A DNA stretch of 64,000 nt from Pseudomonadota bacterium (GTDB lineage Bacteria > Myxococcota_A > Polyangia > GCA-2747355). The position numbers and the translations under genes are program-made. Position 1 is the first letter of the stretch. The number at the start of each line of letters is the position of its first letter. Under the pieces are notes generated by a model, which was not told the origin of the DNA, ran no database searches, and was given only the letters and a program-made list of their open reading frames with translations. The stretch spans positions 124,001 through 188,000 of the forward strand of contig JADJDT010000002.1 in assembly GCA_016702545.1 (NCBI GenBank). Reading direction: 5' to 3'. This document shows positions 1-10,300 of the stretch, piece after piece.

Positions 1-581
1 GCGTTGAGCAGCACGTCATCGACCTTGCGGAAGGCATCCAGCATCGTCGTCGCCTGACCGGCCACGCTGAGCAGACGCTGGTTGGGAATGGTGATCAGCG
101 TGTCGACCTGCTCTTGCAGCGCCTCGATCCCGGCCTCGGCCTGCCGCAGGCGCTTGCGCCCCTCGAACATGAAGGGCTTGGTCACCACGCCGACCGTCAG
201 GGCGCCCAGCTCCTTGGCGATCTTGGCGATGATCGGGGCCGCGCCCGTGCCGGTGCCGCCGCCCATGCCCCCGGTGATGAAGACCATGTCGGCGCCCTGC
301 AGCACCTCGCGGATGCGCTCGTTGGTCTCCAGCGCCGACTCGCGACCGACGTCCGGGTTGGCACCTGCGCCCAGCCCGCGCGTCAGCTCGCTGCCGAGCT
401 GAATCTTGGTCGGTGCGAGGTTGGCCTCGAGCGCCTGCAGATCCGTGTTGGCCGCGATGAAGTCCACGCCGTCGAGCGCCGACGCGATCATCGTGTTGAT
501 CGCGTTGCCGCCGCCGCCGCCGACGCCCACGACCTTGATGCGCGCCTGCGTCGCTGCCTCGTCCAGTTCGATCAGTGCCAT
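1..581 (-). CDS. ftsZ: Cell division GTPase FtsZ (3' end cut by window edge)
   Basis: Tubulin-like GTPase that polymerises into the cytoplasmic Z-ring at the division site. The visible 193 residues carry the N-terminal GTPase domain: KVVGVGGGGGNAINTM near residues 16-31 and the tubulin signature GGMGGGTGTGAAP near residues 103-115. A strong Shine-Dalgarno (AGGAGG, about 8 bases before ATG at 581) fixes the start. It is the last visible gene of a minus-strand division cluster, 29 bases after ftsA, so co-transcription is likely. The C-terminal FtsA-binding tail lies outside the window. The identification is secure. Confidence 0.97.
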   Translation of the reverse strand, partial: MALIELDEAATQARIKVVGVGGGGGNAINTMIASALDGVDFIAANTDLQALEANLAPTKIQLGSELTRGLGAGANPDVGRESALETNERIREVLQGADMVFITGGMGGGTGTGAAPIIAKIAKELGALTVGVVTKPFMFEGRKRLRQAEAGIEALQEQVDTLITIPNQRLLSVAGQATTMLDAFRKVDDVLLN

Positions 582-610
582 GTTGTCGGTCCTCCTCGTC
601 GTTCACACCG

Positions 611-1831
611 CTAAAAAACTCGAGCCAACCAATCCTTGACGCGGCCGCCAATTCGAACGCGCTCGGTGCGCGGGCGGAAGAGCTGCGCCGCGGCTCGCCG
701 CGCGCCGTACTGGACCAGACCCACGCTGGTCGCGAACTTCGGGCTGCGTACCACGTCGAGCAGCCCGCCGACCTTGTGCGGTGCCCCGCGGCGCACGGGA
801 AAGCCGAGCACCTCTTCGGCCAGCTCGGGCATCCCGGTCATGATCGTCGCGCCGCCCGTCAGCACCGCTCCCGAGGCCAGCAGATCCTCGTAGCCGGCCT
901 TCGCCAGCTCGCGCCGCACCAGCAAGAACATCTCCTCCACGCGAGGCTCGATGATCTCGCAGAGCACGCGCCGCGAGAGCCGCCGCGCCGGCCGCCCGCC
1001 GACCGACGGCACCTCGATCTCCTCCTCGGGATCGATCATCGCGCTCTTGGCGCAGCCCCAGCGCTGCTTGACCGCCTCGCCCTCGGCCGACGGGGTGCGC
1101 AGCCCGACCGCGATGTCGTTGGTGATGTGGTTGCCACCGACGCCGAGGCACGCCGTATAGACGATCGCCCCGTCGTTGAAGATCGTCAGGTCGGTCGTCC
1201 CACCACCGATGTCGATCAGCACCACGCCCAGCTCGCGCTCGTCCTCGTGCAGCACGGCCTCGGCGCTCGCCAGCGGCTGGAGCACCAGCTCCGCCACCTG
1301 CAGATCGCAGCGCTGGCAGCACTTGACCACGTTCTGCGCGCTGGTCACCGCCGCGGTGACGATGTGCACGCGCGTCTCCAGCCGCACGCCGCTCATCCCC
1401 AGCGGCTCCTTGATGCCGTCCTGGCCGTCGACGACGAAGTCCTGCGGCAGCACGTGGACGATCTCGTTGTCCATCGGGATCGCGACCGCCTTGGCGGCAT
1501 CGATCACGCGCGCGACGTCGCTGGCGGCGACCTCGCCGTCCTTCACCGCGACGATGCCGTGGCTGTTCAGCCCGCGAATGTGCCCACCCGCGATCCCGGC
1601 GTAGACCGTCGAGATCTCGCAGCCGGCCATCAGCTCGGCTTCCTCGACCGCGCGCTTGATCGCGGCCACGGTGTTGTCGATGTGCGTGATCACGCCGCGG
1701 CGCAGCCCACGCGAGGCGGCCGTGCCGACACCGATCACGTCGATGCCCTCGTCGGTCAGCTCGCCGACGATGGCCGCGATCTTGGTCGTGCCGATGTCCA
1801 AGCCGACGATGATCTCTTCACGCTTTGCCAT
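611..1831 (-). CDS. ftsA: Cell division protein FtsA
   Basis: Actin-like ATPase that tethers FtsZ filaments to the inner membrane and recruits later division proteins. The 406-residue length is usual for the family. The sequence shows the phosphate-1 loop GLDIGTTK (residues 10-17), the phosphate-2 motif LIDIGGGTTDL (about 205-215), the SHS2 insertion between them, and a C-terminal amphipathic segment GRVKDWLARVF that fits a membrane-targeting helix. It lies directly upstream of ftsZ, and ftsQ precedes it after a 139-base gap. This ftsQ-ftsA-ftsZ order is classical. Confidence 0.97.
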   Translation of the reverse strand: MAKREEIIVGLDIGTTKIAAIVGELTDEGIDVIGVGTAASRGLRRGVITHIDNTVAAIKRAVEEAELMAGCEISTVYAGIAGGHIRGLNSHGIVAVKDGEVAASDVARVIDAAKAVAIPMDNEIVHVLPQDFVVDGQDGIKEPLGMSGVRLETRVHIVTAAVTSAQNVVKCCQRCDLQVAELVLQPLASAEAVLHEDERELGVVLIDIGGGTTDLTIFNDGAIVYTACLGVGGNHITNDIAVGLRTPSAEGEAVKQRWGCAKSAMIDPEEEIEVPSVGGRPARRLSRRVLCEIIEPRVEEMFLLVRRELAKAGYEDLLASGAVLTGGATIMTGMPELAEEVLGFPVRRGAPHKVGGLLDVVRSPKFATSVGLVQYGARRAAAQLFRPRTERVRIGGRVKDWLARVF

Positions 1832-1970
1832 GGTGCCGCCTTCTGCTGCAGAGCGCTCGCCGCCGCCTCCGGCCCGCGCCTTCGCGCCGCGTCGCCCCGG
1901 TCACTTCAGTCGCATCGCCCAAACGGTCGCGCTGCCGAGCTCGTTGCCGCGCGTCGGGTCGGGTGCTTCG

Positions 1971-2918
1971 TCAATCGAGTTGCCTCATGCGTACGACCAC
2001 GCGCCCCGGGCGCTGTCGGTGGTCGAGGAACACAGTCTGGGCCCGCTGCGCGTCGGGCCCCAGCGCCTGCCAGACGCGGTCCAGGCGCGCCAGCCGAGCG
2101 TCGTCGAGACCCGTGCCGACATGCAGCGCGGTGCCCCCGCGGCGCAGAAACAGCGTCACCTCCCCGTCGTCGTCGAGGTGCAGCTCGCCGAGCGCCGGCC
2201 GCTGCGCGACCCTGCCGTAGCGCTCGAGCAGACCGAGCGCTTGGACGACGCGCTGCGCCGCCGCCTGCGGGCGGCTTTGAAACGCCGCGCGCTCGATGCC
2301 CGTGATCACGGTCAGGCCGGCGACCTCGTCGAGCGTCGCGCGCTTGAAGGGCCAGCCCGCCGCGTCGACGAGGTAGAGCTCACCGAGCAGGGCGGCCGCC
2401 CGCGCCTCGCGCTCGCGCACGACGACGTGCAGCGTGTCGGGCAGCGCGCGAAAGACCTCGGCCGCGGCGACCCACGGATGCCCCGCGAGCATTCGCGCGG
2501 TGTCGCGCGTGGCGACCCGCAAGATCGCACTGCCGCGCAGCGGCTCCAGCGTCCGCAGCAGCTCGGCCTGCAGCGCGGGGCGCGCCCCCTCGATCAGGAT
2601 CGTGCGCACGGCGAAGGTGCGCGAGCGCGCCAGGGCGCGATAGCCGAAGAAGCCGGCTGCGCCGACGCCCGTGAGCACAGCCACGACGCCGAGGGTGTAG
2701 AGCGTCAGCCGTGCGGCGCGCGCGAGCGCACCACCGAGCTCACGCCAGGGCAGCGCTCGGTAGCGCCGGCGAGCGCGCGTTGCACCCGCGCGCCCTCCCG
2801 CCGCCACCACGGGCGGCGCGGCCTCGCCGCCCAGCACCGGCTGCGGCGCACCCACGCGCCGGTTACCCGCGCGCCAGCGCCACAGCGCCCGCGATTTGCG
2901 TCGGTTCACGCCGCTCAC
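1971..2918 (-). CDS. ftsQ: Cell division protein FtsQ (POTRA domain)
   Basis: Bitopic inner-membrane divisome protein that binds FtsB and FtsL. It has 315 residues: a basic cytoplasmic tail (1-70, many Arg), one membrane segment about 73-97 (LTLYTLGVVAVLTGVGAAGF), then a POTRA-like domain (FAVRTILIEGARPA... LEPLRGSAIL...HPWVAAAEVFRALPDTLHV) and the FtsQ C-terminal domain. The start is GTG at 2918, overlapping the ddl stop (GTGA), so translation is probably coupled. Assignment rests on the POTRA pattern plus position between ddl and ftsA. Confidence 0.9.
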   Translation of the reverse strand: MSGVNRRKSRALWRWRAGNRRVGAPQPVLGGEAAPPVVAAGGRAGATRARRRYRALPWRELGGALARAARLTLYTLGVVAVLTGVGAAGFFGYRALARSRTFAVRTILIEGARPALQAELLRTLEPLRGSAILRVATRDTARMLAGHPWVAAAEVFRALPDTLHVVVREREARAAALLGELYLVDAAGWPFKRATLDEVAGLTVITGIERAAFQSRPQAAAQRVVQALGLLERYGRVAQRPALGELHLDDDGEVTLFLRRGGTALHVGTGLDDARLARLDRVWQALGPDAQRAQTVFLDHRQRPGRVVVRMRQLD

Positions 2919-3853
2919 GCCTTGAGCCTCGCGTCAGCGACGATCGCCTCCACCAACTCGCCGTAGGACCAGCCGGCGTGCGCGGCGATCTTCGGCAACA
3001 GGCTGTGGCTCGTCATGCCGGGCAGCGTGTTGACCTCGAGCAGCAGCGGCTCGTCGTCCTCGCGACCGCTCCAGCGCAGGTCGGCGCGCGTCGCACCGCT
3101 GCACTCGAGCAGCCGGTGGGCTTGCAGCGCGAGCTCGCGCACGCGCGCGTCGATCGGCGCCGGCAAGGGCGCCGGGACGAGGTACTCGGTGTCCTCGCGC
3201 GCGTACTTCGCCTCGTAGTCGTAGTGGCCGGCGGCCGCGCGAATCTCGACCGTGCCGAGCACGCGGGCCCCCTCGCCGCTGCCGAAGACGGCCACGGACA
3301 GCTCGCGCCCTGCGACGTAGACCTCCGCCAGCAACGCGGCGTTGGCAGCGCCACCCAGCGCGGCGCCAGCGCCAGCGTCAGGCGCGGCGGACGCCGCGGG
3401 CGGCCCGCCGAGCTGCGCCAGCAAGGTCGCCTCGTCGCGCACGACGACCACGCCGACGCTGCTGCCCTCGGCCCGCGGCTTGAGCACAGCAGGCAGGCCG
3501 AGCGTGCGCACGCTCGCCAGGGTGGCCGGAAAGGCCCAGCGCGGCGTCGGCAGGCCCGCGCCCTCGAAGAGGCGCTTCGAGACAAGCTTGTCCATCGCCA
3601 GCGCCGAGCCGAGCACGCCGCTGCCCGTGTAGGGCAGCCGCAGGGATTCGAGCAGCCCCTGAATGCAGCCGTCCTCGCCCCAGCGGCCGTGGAGCGCCAA
3701 GAACACCAGCCCCGCACCGGCCTCGGCGAGCTGGCGACCCGGGTCGTCGCCCAGGTCGATTCCGACCGCGTCCCAGCCGCGCTCGCGCAGCGCCGCCAGC
3801 ACCGCCGCACCGGATTCGAGCGACACCGCGCGCTCGAGCGAGCGGCCGCCCAT
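2915..3853 (-). CDS. ddl: D-alanine--D-alanine ligase (start probably upstream of 3853)
   Basis: ATP-grasp ligase that makes the D-Ala-D-Ala dipeptide for peptidoglycan. Visible motifs are MGGRSLERAVSLESG at the N-terminus, HGRWGEDG, AMDKLVSKRLF, LKPRAEGSSVGV and the metal-binding LLLEVNTLPGMTSHSL near the C-terminus. The ATG at 3853 sits inside the conserved first strand: the preceding codons read RVAVL, as in intact family members, so translation should begin earlier. No in-frame ATG, GTG or TTG exists between this ATG and an in-frame TAG near 3943. A good Shine-Dalgarno is followed by an out-of-frame ATG-TAG at 3924-3919. A one-base deletion there would explain everything. The function is certain, the start is not. 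Confidence 0.92.
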   Translation of the reverse strand: MGGRSLERAVSLESGAAVLAALRERGWDAVGIDLGDDPGRQLAEAGAGLVFLALHGRWGEDGCIQGLLESLRLPYTGSGVLGSALAMDKLVSKRLFEGAGLPTPRWAFPATLASVRTLGLPAVLKPRAEGSSVGVVVVRDEATLLAQLGGPPAASAAPDAGAGAALGGAANAALLAEVYVAGRELSVAVFGSGEGARVLGTVEIRAAAGHYDYEAKYAREDTEYLVPAPLPAPIDARVRELALQAHRLLECSGATRADLRWSGREDDEPLLLEVNTLPGMTSHSLLPKIAAHAGWSYGELVEAIVADARLKA

Positions 3854-4155
3854 CAGGACGGCGACGCGAGTATGCGGCCTTGGCTTGCGCTGCGGCTGGG
3901 CGGGAAGGGGGGCGATAACTACATCTCCTACCTTGAAGAGCTATGTAAATTCGGGCGGATAGGCTCGACGGTGGCCGATTACTTGATCTTTGCCGGCGAG
4001 TGGGTCCAGTAGGGCACCGGCCGCCGACGAAGGCAAATTTTTGGCGCCTTTTTTTCTGGATCTTTTTCGCCCACGCGGGATCGCCCCGCGGGGTGCCGGG
4101 CGGCAGGCGAGCGGCGGCGCGTCGGGGCGCACCACGGCAGGTGCGGTGCGGGCGC
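3854..4155. other. murC-ddl spacer without murB
   Basis: These 302 bases separate murC from ddl, where many bacteria carry murB. I find no MurB-like peptide in any frame. On the minus strand the spacer contains an A-rich patch (about 4023-4060), unusual in this DNA. It ends with AAGGTAGGAG followed at once by ATG-TAG, a start-stop pair, just upstream of the ddl reading frame. The inverted repeat TACAT/ATGTA flanks this ribosome-binding region (about 3920-3946). Confidence 0.5.
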
Positions 4156-5538
<1,383 letters not shown>

Positions 5539-5594
5539 GGTCATGGGCGGGCGTTTAGCAGAGGAGCGGCGCGACGGCAAAGGCGGCGCGCGAC

Positions 5595-5641
5595 TTGACC
5601 ACCTTTATGCACTACTGCATAGTATTGAGATTCACATACTA
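5595..5641 (+). promoter_or_regulatory. Promoter/operator-like region with two nested palindromes
   Basis: Upstream of the gene at 5654 there is TTGACC (5595-5600) and TAGTAT (5620-5625), spaced 19 bases, a weak sigma70-like pair. Two perfect inverted repeats overlap it: TATGCA-CTAC-TGCATA (5606-5621) and TAGTAT-10 bases-ATACTA (5620-5641). The local AT richness stands out from its surroundings. The palindromes could bind a dimeric regulator or form an RNA hairpin; which is unknown. Confidence 0.5.
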
Positions 5642-5653
5642 TTGGGGGCTCAC

Positions 5654-8539
5654 ATGCGCGGTCGGTGCCGTGGTGGGGCGTTGGCTTTGGCGTTGGTGAC
5701 GATCGTGGGCGCCGCTTGCGGCGAGCGTCCGGTGCATCGCGAGCGCGGGGACGGTGGCGCCGACCGACTGGACGGCAGCGGCTGGAGCCCGCAAGACGGG
5801 GCGCTCGGCCCGCGCGCGGACGGGCGTGGCTACCTGACCGACTCCACGCTGGGGCGCCCCTGCACCGATGGGGCGATCTGCAGCGACGCCGGCATCATCA
5901 TCGCCGAGCCCTCCTGCGGCGACGGCCGCCTGAACCAACCGACGGAGGTCTGCGACGACGGCAACACGCTGCCTGGCGACGGCTGCTCCGGCGTCTGCGC
6001 ACTGGAGCCGAACGCGGTCTGCCCCAAGCCGGGCCAGCCCTGCCAGAGCGCGATCGTCTGCGGTGACAACACGCGCGCGGGCGCCGAGGTCTGCGACGAC
6101 GGCAACGCGCGCGGCGGCGACGGCTGCTCGGCCGACTGCTCGGCGATCGAGCCCGGCTGGGCCTGTCCGCCGCAAGCGGGCGCCTGCACACCGCTGGTGC
6201 TCTGCGGCGACCGCCGCATCGACGGCAACGAGCGCTGCGACGACGGCAACCTCGTCGGCGGCGATGGCTGCACCGGCGATTGCCTGACGATCGAGCCCGA
6301 CTACGCCTGCCCCAACCCCGGTGAAAAGTGCGTGCGCATCGCCGTCTGCGGCGACGGCCGCCGCTCGCCGGGTGAGGCCTGCGACGACGGCAACACCCGC
6401 GCCGGCGACGGCTGCACGGCCGACTGCCGCGCGGTCGAGGCCGACTTCGTCTGCGCCACGCCGGGTCAGGACTGCGTCTCGACGATCGTCTGCGGCGACG
6501 GCCGCGTCAGCGGCAGCGAGACCTGCGACGATCGCAACACGCGCGCCGGGGACGGCTGCTCGGCGGCCTGCCGCGTCGAGACCGGCTGGCGCTGCACGGT
6601 GGTCGGGGCGCCCTGCGAGGCGGCCGCCTGCGGCGACGGGCTGGTCGTGGGCGCAGAGGAGTGCGAGGACGGCGACAAGCCGCCCGCCAACGGCGACGGC
6701 TGCAGCGCGCTCTGCCGGCTGGAGCCGGGCTTCGTCTGCAAGACCGCGGGGCAAGCCTGCGTCGCCACCGTCTGCGGGGACGGCCGCGCGGAGGGCAGCG
6801 AGGGCTGCGACGACGGCAACAACAACCTCGGCGACGGCTGCACGCCGCGCTGCCAGCGCGAGCCGAACTGCAGCGCGGGGGCCTGTGTCTCCGCCTGCGG
6901 CGACGGCCTGAAACTGCCGGGCGACGCCGAGGCCTGTGACGACGGCAACACGCGCTCGGGCGACGGCTGCTCGGCGACCTGCCAGATCGAGGCGGGCTTC
7001 CGCTGCACCGATGCCGCGGACGGCGACGGCAGTCAGTTGGTGCTCCCGATCGTGATCCGCGACTTCAAGGCCTGGGGCAGCAGCGGCGGGCACCAGGACT
7101 TCGAGAACGACGCCTACGTCAACCTGCTCGACTTCGGCATCGTGCGCGATCGCCTCGACGCGACAGCGCGCAAGCCGGTCTACGCGCACGGCACCAACAA
7201 CCCGCGCACGGATGACAGCACGACCAACCAGACGCTCTTCGACCAGTGGTATCGGGATACGGCTGGCGTCAATCGAACTGAGGTGCAGGACCTGACGCTG
7301 ACCCGCCAGAGCAACGGGTCCTACATGTTCCACGACGCGAGCTTCTACCCGATCGATGGTCGCCTCTTCGGCAACCAGGGCCGCTCGCACAACTACCACT
7401 TCACCAGCGAGGTCCGGTACTGGTTCGAGTACAAGGGCAGCGAGGTGCTCGAGTTCATCGGTGACGATGACGTCTGGGTCTTCGTCAACGGCCACCTCGC
7501 CGTCGACCTCGGCGGCGTCCATGGCCAAGACTGGGGCGAGGTCACGCTCGATGCGGCGAACGCCACGAAGTTCGGCCTCCAGCGGGGCAAGGTCTACGAG
7601 ATCGCCATTTTCCAGGCTGAGCGTCACACCACGGAGTCGAACTACAAGCTGACCCTCGGCAACTTCACGCGCGTGCGCACGACCTGCGCCGCGGTCTGCG
7701 GCGACGGCGTCGTCACGCGGCTCGAGGTCTGCGACGACGGCAAGAACGACGGCAGCTACGGCTCGTGCCTGCCGGGCTGCCAGGGCCGCGCGCCCTACTG
7801 CGGCGACGGGCTGCTGCAGGCCGCCAGCGGCGAGCAGTGCGACGACGGCCTCAACCTCAGCACCTACGGCGGCTGCGCGCCCGGCTGCAAGCTCGCGGCG
7901 CGTTGCGGCGATGCGGCGGTCGCCGCGCCCTTCGGCGAGCAGTGCGACGACGGCCTCAACGACGGCGGCTACGGCCAGTGCGCCACAAACTGTCTGCTGG
8001 GCGCCCGTTGTGGCGACGGCCTGCCGCAGACCGGCGACGGTGAGCAATGCGACGACGGCCTCAACGACGGCGGCTACGGCCAGTGCGCGCCCGGCTGCCT
8101 GCGGGGCGCGCGCTGCGGCGACGGCCTGCTGCAGGCCGCGAGCGGCGAGCAGTGTGACGACGGCACCAACGACGGCGGCTACGGCGAGTGCGCCGTCGGC
8201 TGCCGCCTCGGCACGCGCTGCGGCGACGGCCAGGTCCAGACGGCCAGCGGCGAGCAGTGCGACGACGGCCTCAACGACGGCGGCTACGGCGAGTGCGCCG
8301 CCGGCTGCCGCGTGGGCGCGCGCTGCGGCGATGGCCAGGTCCAGGCGGCCAGCGGCGAGCAGTGCGACGACGGCCTCAACAACGGCGGCTACGGTGAATG
8401 CTTCGCCGGCTGCCGCCTGGGCCTACGCTGCGGCGACGGCCTGCTCCAGCCCGAGCAGGGCGAGCAGTGCGACGATGGCAACGCCCTCGCCGGCGACGGC
8501 TGCAGCCCCACCTGCCGCCAGGACATCGTCGTGTACTGA
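5654..8539 (+). CDS. Secreted protein with 16 Cys-rich repeats and a fibro-slime domain
   Basis: Exported 961-residue protein. The N-terminus has a signal peptide (MRGRCRGGALALALVTIVGAAC); Cys21 might be lipidated, although the lipobox is weak. Eight units of the myxococcal disulfide-rich type (CGDG...E.CDDGN..GDGCS..C) start at Cys88. A fibro-slime/PA14-like domain follows (about 459-678, with VLEFIGDDDVWVFVNGHLAVDLG). Eight further repeats come after it, mostly a GGYGxCxxGC subtype. The last repeat returns to the first type and the protein ends without an anchor. Such proteins are typical surface or matrix components of Myxococcota. I chose ATG 5654 because the longer frame would overlap murC. 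Confidence 0.85.
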   Translation: MRGRCRGGALALALVTIVGAACGERPVHRERGDGGADRLDGSGWSPQDGALGPRADGRGYLTDSTLGRPCTDGAICSDAGIIIAEPSCGDGRLNQPTEVCDDGNTLPGDGCSGVCALEPNAVCPKPGQPCQSAIVCGDNTRAGAEVCDDGNARGGDGCSADCSAIEPGWACPPQAGACTPLVLCGDRRIDGNERCDDGNLVGGDGCTGDCLTIEPDYACPNPGEKCVRIAVCGDGRRSPGEACDDGNTRAGDGCTADCRAVEADFVCATPGQDCVSTIVCGDGRVSGSETCDDRNTRAGDGCSAACRVETGWRCTVVGAPCEAAACGDGLVVGAEECEDGDKPPANGDGCSALCRLEPGFVCKTAGQACVATVCGDGRAEGSEGCDDGNNNLGDGCTPRCQREPNCSAGACVSACGDGLKLPGDAEACDDGNTRSGDGCSATCQIEAGFRCTDAADGDGSQLVLPIVIRDFKAWGSSGGHQDFENDAYVNLLDFGIVRDRLDATARKPVYAHGTNNPRTDDSTTNQTLFDQWYRDTAGVNRTEVQDLTLTRQSNGSYMFHDASFYPIDGRLFGNQGRSHNYHFTSEVRYWFEYKGSEVLEFIGDDDVWVFVNGHLAVDLGGVHGQDWGEVTLDAANATKFGLQRGKVYEIAIFQAERHTTESNYKLTLGNFTRVRTTCAAVCGDGVVTRLEVCDDGKNDGSYGSCLPGCQGRAPYCGDGLLQAASGEQCDDGLNLSTYGGCAPGCKLAARCGDAAVAAPFGEQCDDGLNDGGYGQCATNCLLGARCGDGLPQTGDGEQCDDGLNDGGYGQCAPGCLRGARCGDGLLQAASGEQCDDGTNDGGYGECAVGCRLGTRCGDGQVQTASGEQCDDGLNDGGYGECAAGCRVGARCGDGQVQAASGEQCDDGLNNGGYGECFAGCRLGLRCGDGLLQPEQGEQCDDGNALAGDGCSPTCRQDIVVY

Positions 8540-8715
8540 CGGCCGCGCTGGCTGACGGCCGTCTCAGCGCTCGGCCAGCGCTGGGCGTCAGCCTCCGCGG
8601 GCTCATCGAAGCGCCACCACCGCTCTGGCGGGATAGCCTGGCGTCGCGGCGGGTGCCCAGCGCAGGTCGCGGTAGCGCAGCGGTCGGCGCGCACAGCCGA
8701 CGGATGGGCTCGCCT

Positions 8716-8898
8716 TCAGTCAGGCGCTTGGACCGGCCGCTTGCGGGCGCACAGGGCGAGCTGCCTGAAGCGCTTGGCCTGCTCGAGCCAGAGCAGCCGC
8801 TCGCGGAAGCTCAGCGCCAGCCAGGCCCGACGCTGCCGTCGCTCGTGCTCGCGCCAGGCCGCTTCGCGCCGCGGGTTGGGACGCTCAGGCTGCGTCAT
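8716..8898 (-). CDS. Small basic protein paired with nucleotidyltransferase
   Basis: This 60-residue, Arg-rich protein starts MTQPERPNPRREAAWREHER and contains LSFRERLLWLEQAKRFRQLA, a likely single helix. Its ATG overlaps the 3' end of the upstream nucleotidyltransferase gene by 14 bases, so the two are probably translated together. Small helical proteins next to MNT-type nucleotidyltransferases are often antitoxins or partners, but I do not recognise this family. The function is unknown. Confidence 0.55.
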   Translation of the reverse strand: MTQPERPNPRREAAWREHERRQRRAWLALSFRERLLWLEQAKRFRQLALCARKRPVQAPD

Positions 8899-9397
8899 CC
8901 GGCGTCTCGGCGGCGATGGCTTCCAGCGCTCGTACGTCCTCGGCGTCGCGTGGGCGGCCCGCCGCGCGCTTGAGCACCAGCAGGTCCGCCAGCGCGGGAA
9001 TCGTCGTCGCTGTCGTGCCGAGATCCACGTGCAGCGCCCGAGCGTAGACCTCGTCAAAGGCGAAGGGCTCTTCGGCGAAGAGGTCGATCTCGGTCGTCGG
9101 CAAGCGCGGGCTCCACAGCGAGAACACGATCAGTCCCTGGTCGCGCACCCAGGCGGCGCGCTGGCTCGCGTCCGCGAAGGCGCGCGCCGGCACCGGAGGA
9201 CGCGGACGATAGCCGAGCGTCTCGAGCGCCTCGAGCGCGGCCAGGACATTGTCGGGCTCGAGCTGTACGACGAGATCGAGATCGGCCGTGAAGCGCGGAT
9301 GTCCGTGCAGCACGACGGCGACGCCGCCCACCACCAGGTAGCGCACCCGCGCCCGCTGCAGCGCGGAGAAGATCCGTTCGAGGTCGCTCTCCGGCAT
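8885..9397 (-). CDS. Nucleotidyltransferase-fold protein (MNT/AbiEii-like)
   Basis: 170 residues from ATG at 9397. The N-terminal half reads RVRYLVVGGVAVVLHGHPRFTADLDLVV, the polymerase-beta-type nucleotidyltransferase core, with the GG motif followed by D-x-D (DLD) for metal binding. Later segments (TTEIDLF, ALADLLVLKRAAGRPRDAEDV) match the common small bacterial nucleotidyltransferases that carry KRxxxRxKDxxDV. A small basic protein overlaps its 3' end, as in toxin-antitoxin-like pairs. The substrate is unknown, and no Shine-Dalgarno is clear. Confidence 0.75.
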   Translation of the reverse strand: MPESDLERIFSALQRARVRYLVVGGVAVVLHGHPRFTADLDLVVQLEPDNVLAALEALETLGYRPRPPVPARAFADASQRAAWVRDQGLIVFSLWSPRLPTTEIDLFAEEPFAFDEVYARALHVDLGTTATTIPALADLLVLKRAAGRPRDAEDVRALEAIAAETPDDAA

Positions 9398-10300
9398 CCG
9401 GGCCAGGATAGACGCGAAGTCGAACGAAGTCGAAGTCCACCCAAAGCACCGACCTGGGCGCAAAACCTCCCCGGCCAGGCCCACCTGACGCGCCTTCGAC
9501 GAGGACCTCCGGTAATCGGAGGCCGCAGCGCGCGCGGCCCGGCGCTCGAAGGGCACCCGCGGCCCCGCCGCCGCCCTGGCGAAGAGGGCCGAGAACCGCG
9601 GCAGAGCGCGGCAAACCGCCCCATTCGCGGTCCTTTGAGCGAGTCAGGCAGCAGGTGCGCAGGCAACCTGGGGCCGTTCCAGGCCAGGGCATCGAGGGTG
9701 GTGGTCCTACGTGGCCTGGCTGGGCGACAGGCGCATCTTAGGCCCTCGGCTGCAACGCACCCCACAGGTCAGGGCGACGCAACTCCACGGGCGATGACGA
9801 GGCGTGGCCGCAGATCGGACGTGCCGAACGAGAGGGCTCTGGGGCCATGCACGCCAGGCACCCAGGAGAACCAGCGGCTGCCCGAAGCGCCCCGGGCACC
9901 GGCCCAAGCTGGCTTTCTGCGGCTGGTCGACGCGGCGCTTGCCGCCCAGGGTGGGGTGCGATCACGGGCGTGGAGGCAGGAAGGCGCATCCGGCCCCTCG
10001 ATCTCAGGCAGTCGAAATGGCGAGCGCGCCCCAGGCGCCGCCGGAACTGCTCCTTTGGCACACGACGGCACGCCAGCCGTCGGCCACCCCGAGGCCAGAG
10101 CCGGTTCCTTCGAAATTGGGGAGACTTGATGTCAAAGACCCTGAAATCGGTGAAATGCCGCCACTTTGAGACATCGAGGAAGTTCCTGGCGGCGAGTCAG
10201 GGTTCGTACTCCGTCCACGTCAGCCCGAGCTGGCCGTAAGCCATGCTGAGGCTGCTCCCAGCACTGTCGATCGCGAGCCCCACGTGCCTTTCACCGCCCA
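9398..10300. other. Long intergenic stretch, no convincing gene
   Basis: About 900 bases hold only short frames with unnatural, Arg/Pro-rich composition. A short GAAGTCGAAC-type direct repeat is near 9416-9437. The stretch 10128-10210 is less GC-rich than its surroundings but has no recognisable product. It may be decayed accessory DNA. Confidence 0.5.

Noticed and set aside
5639..8047. Minus-strand frame of about 800 codons opposite the cysteine-rich repeat protein
   Set aside because: Repeats in the plus-strand gene produce a periodic antisense frame; no known protein pattern.
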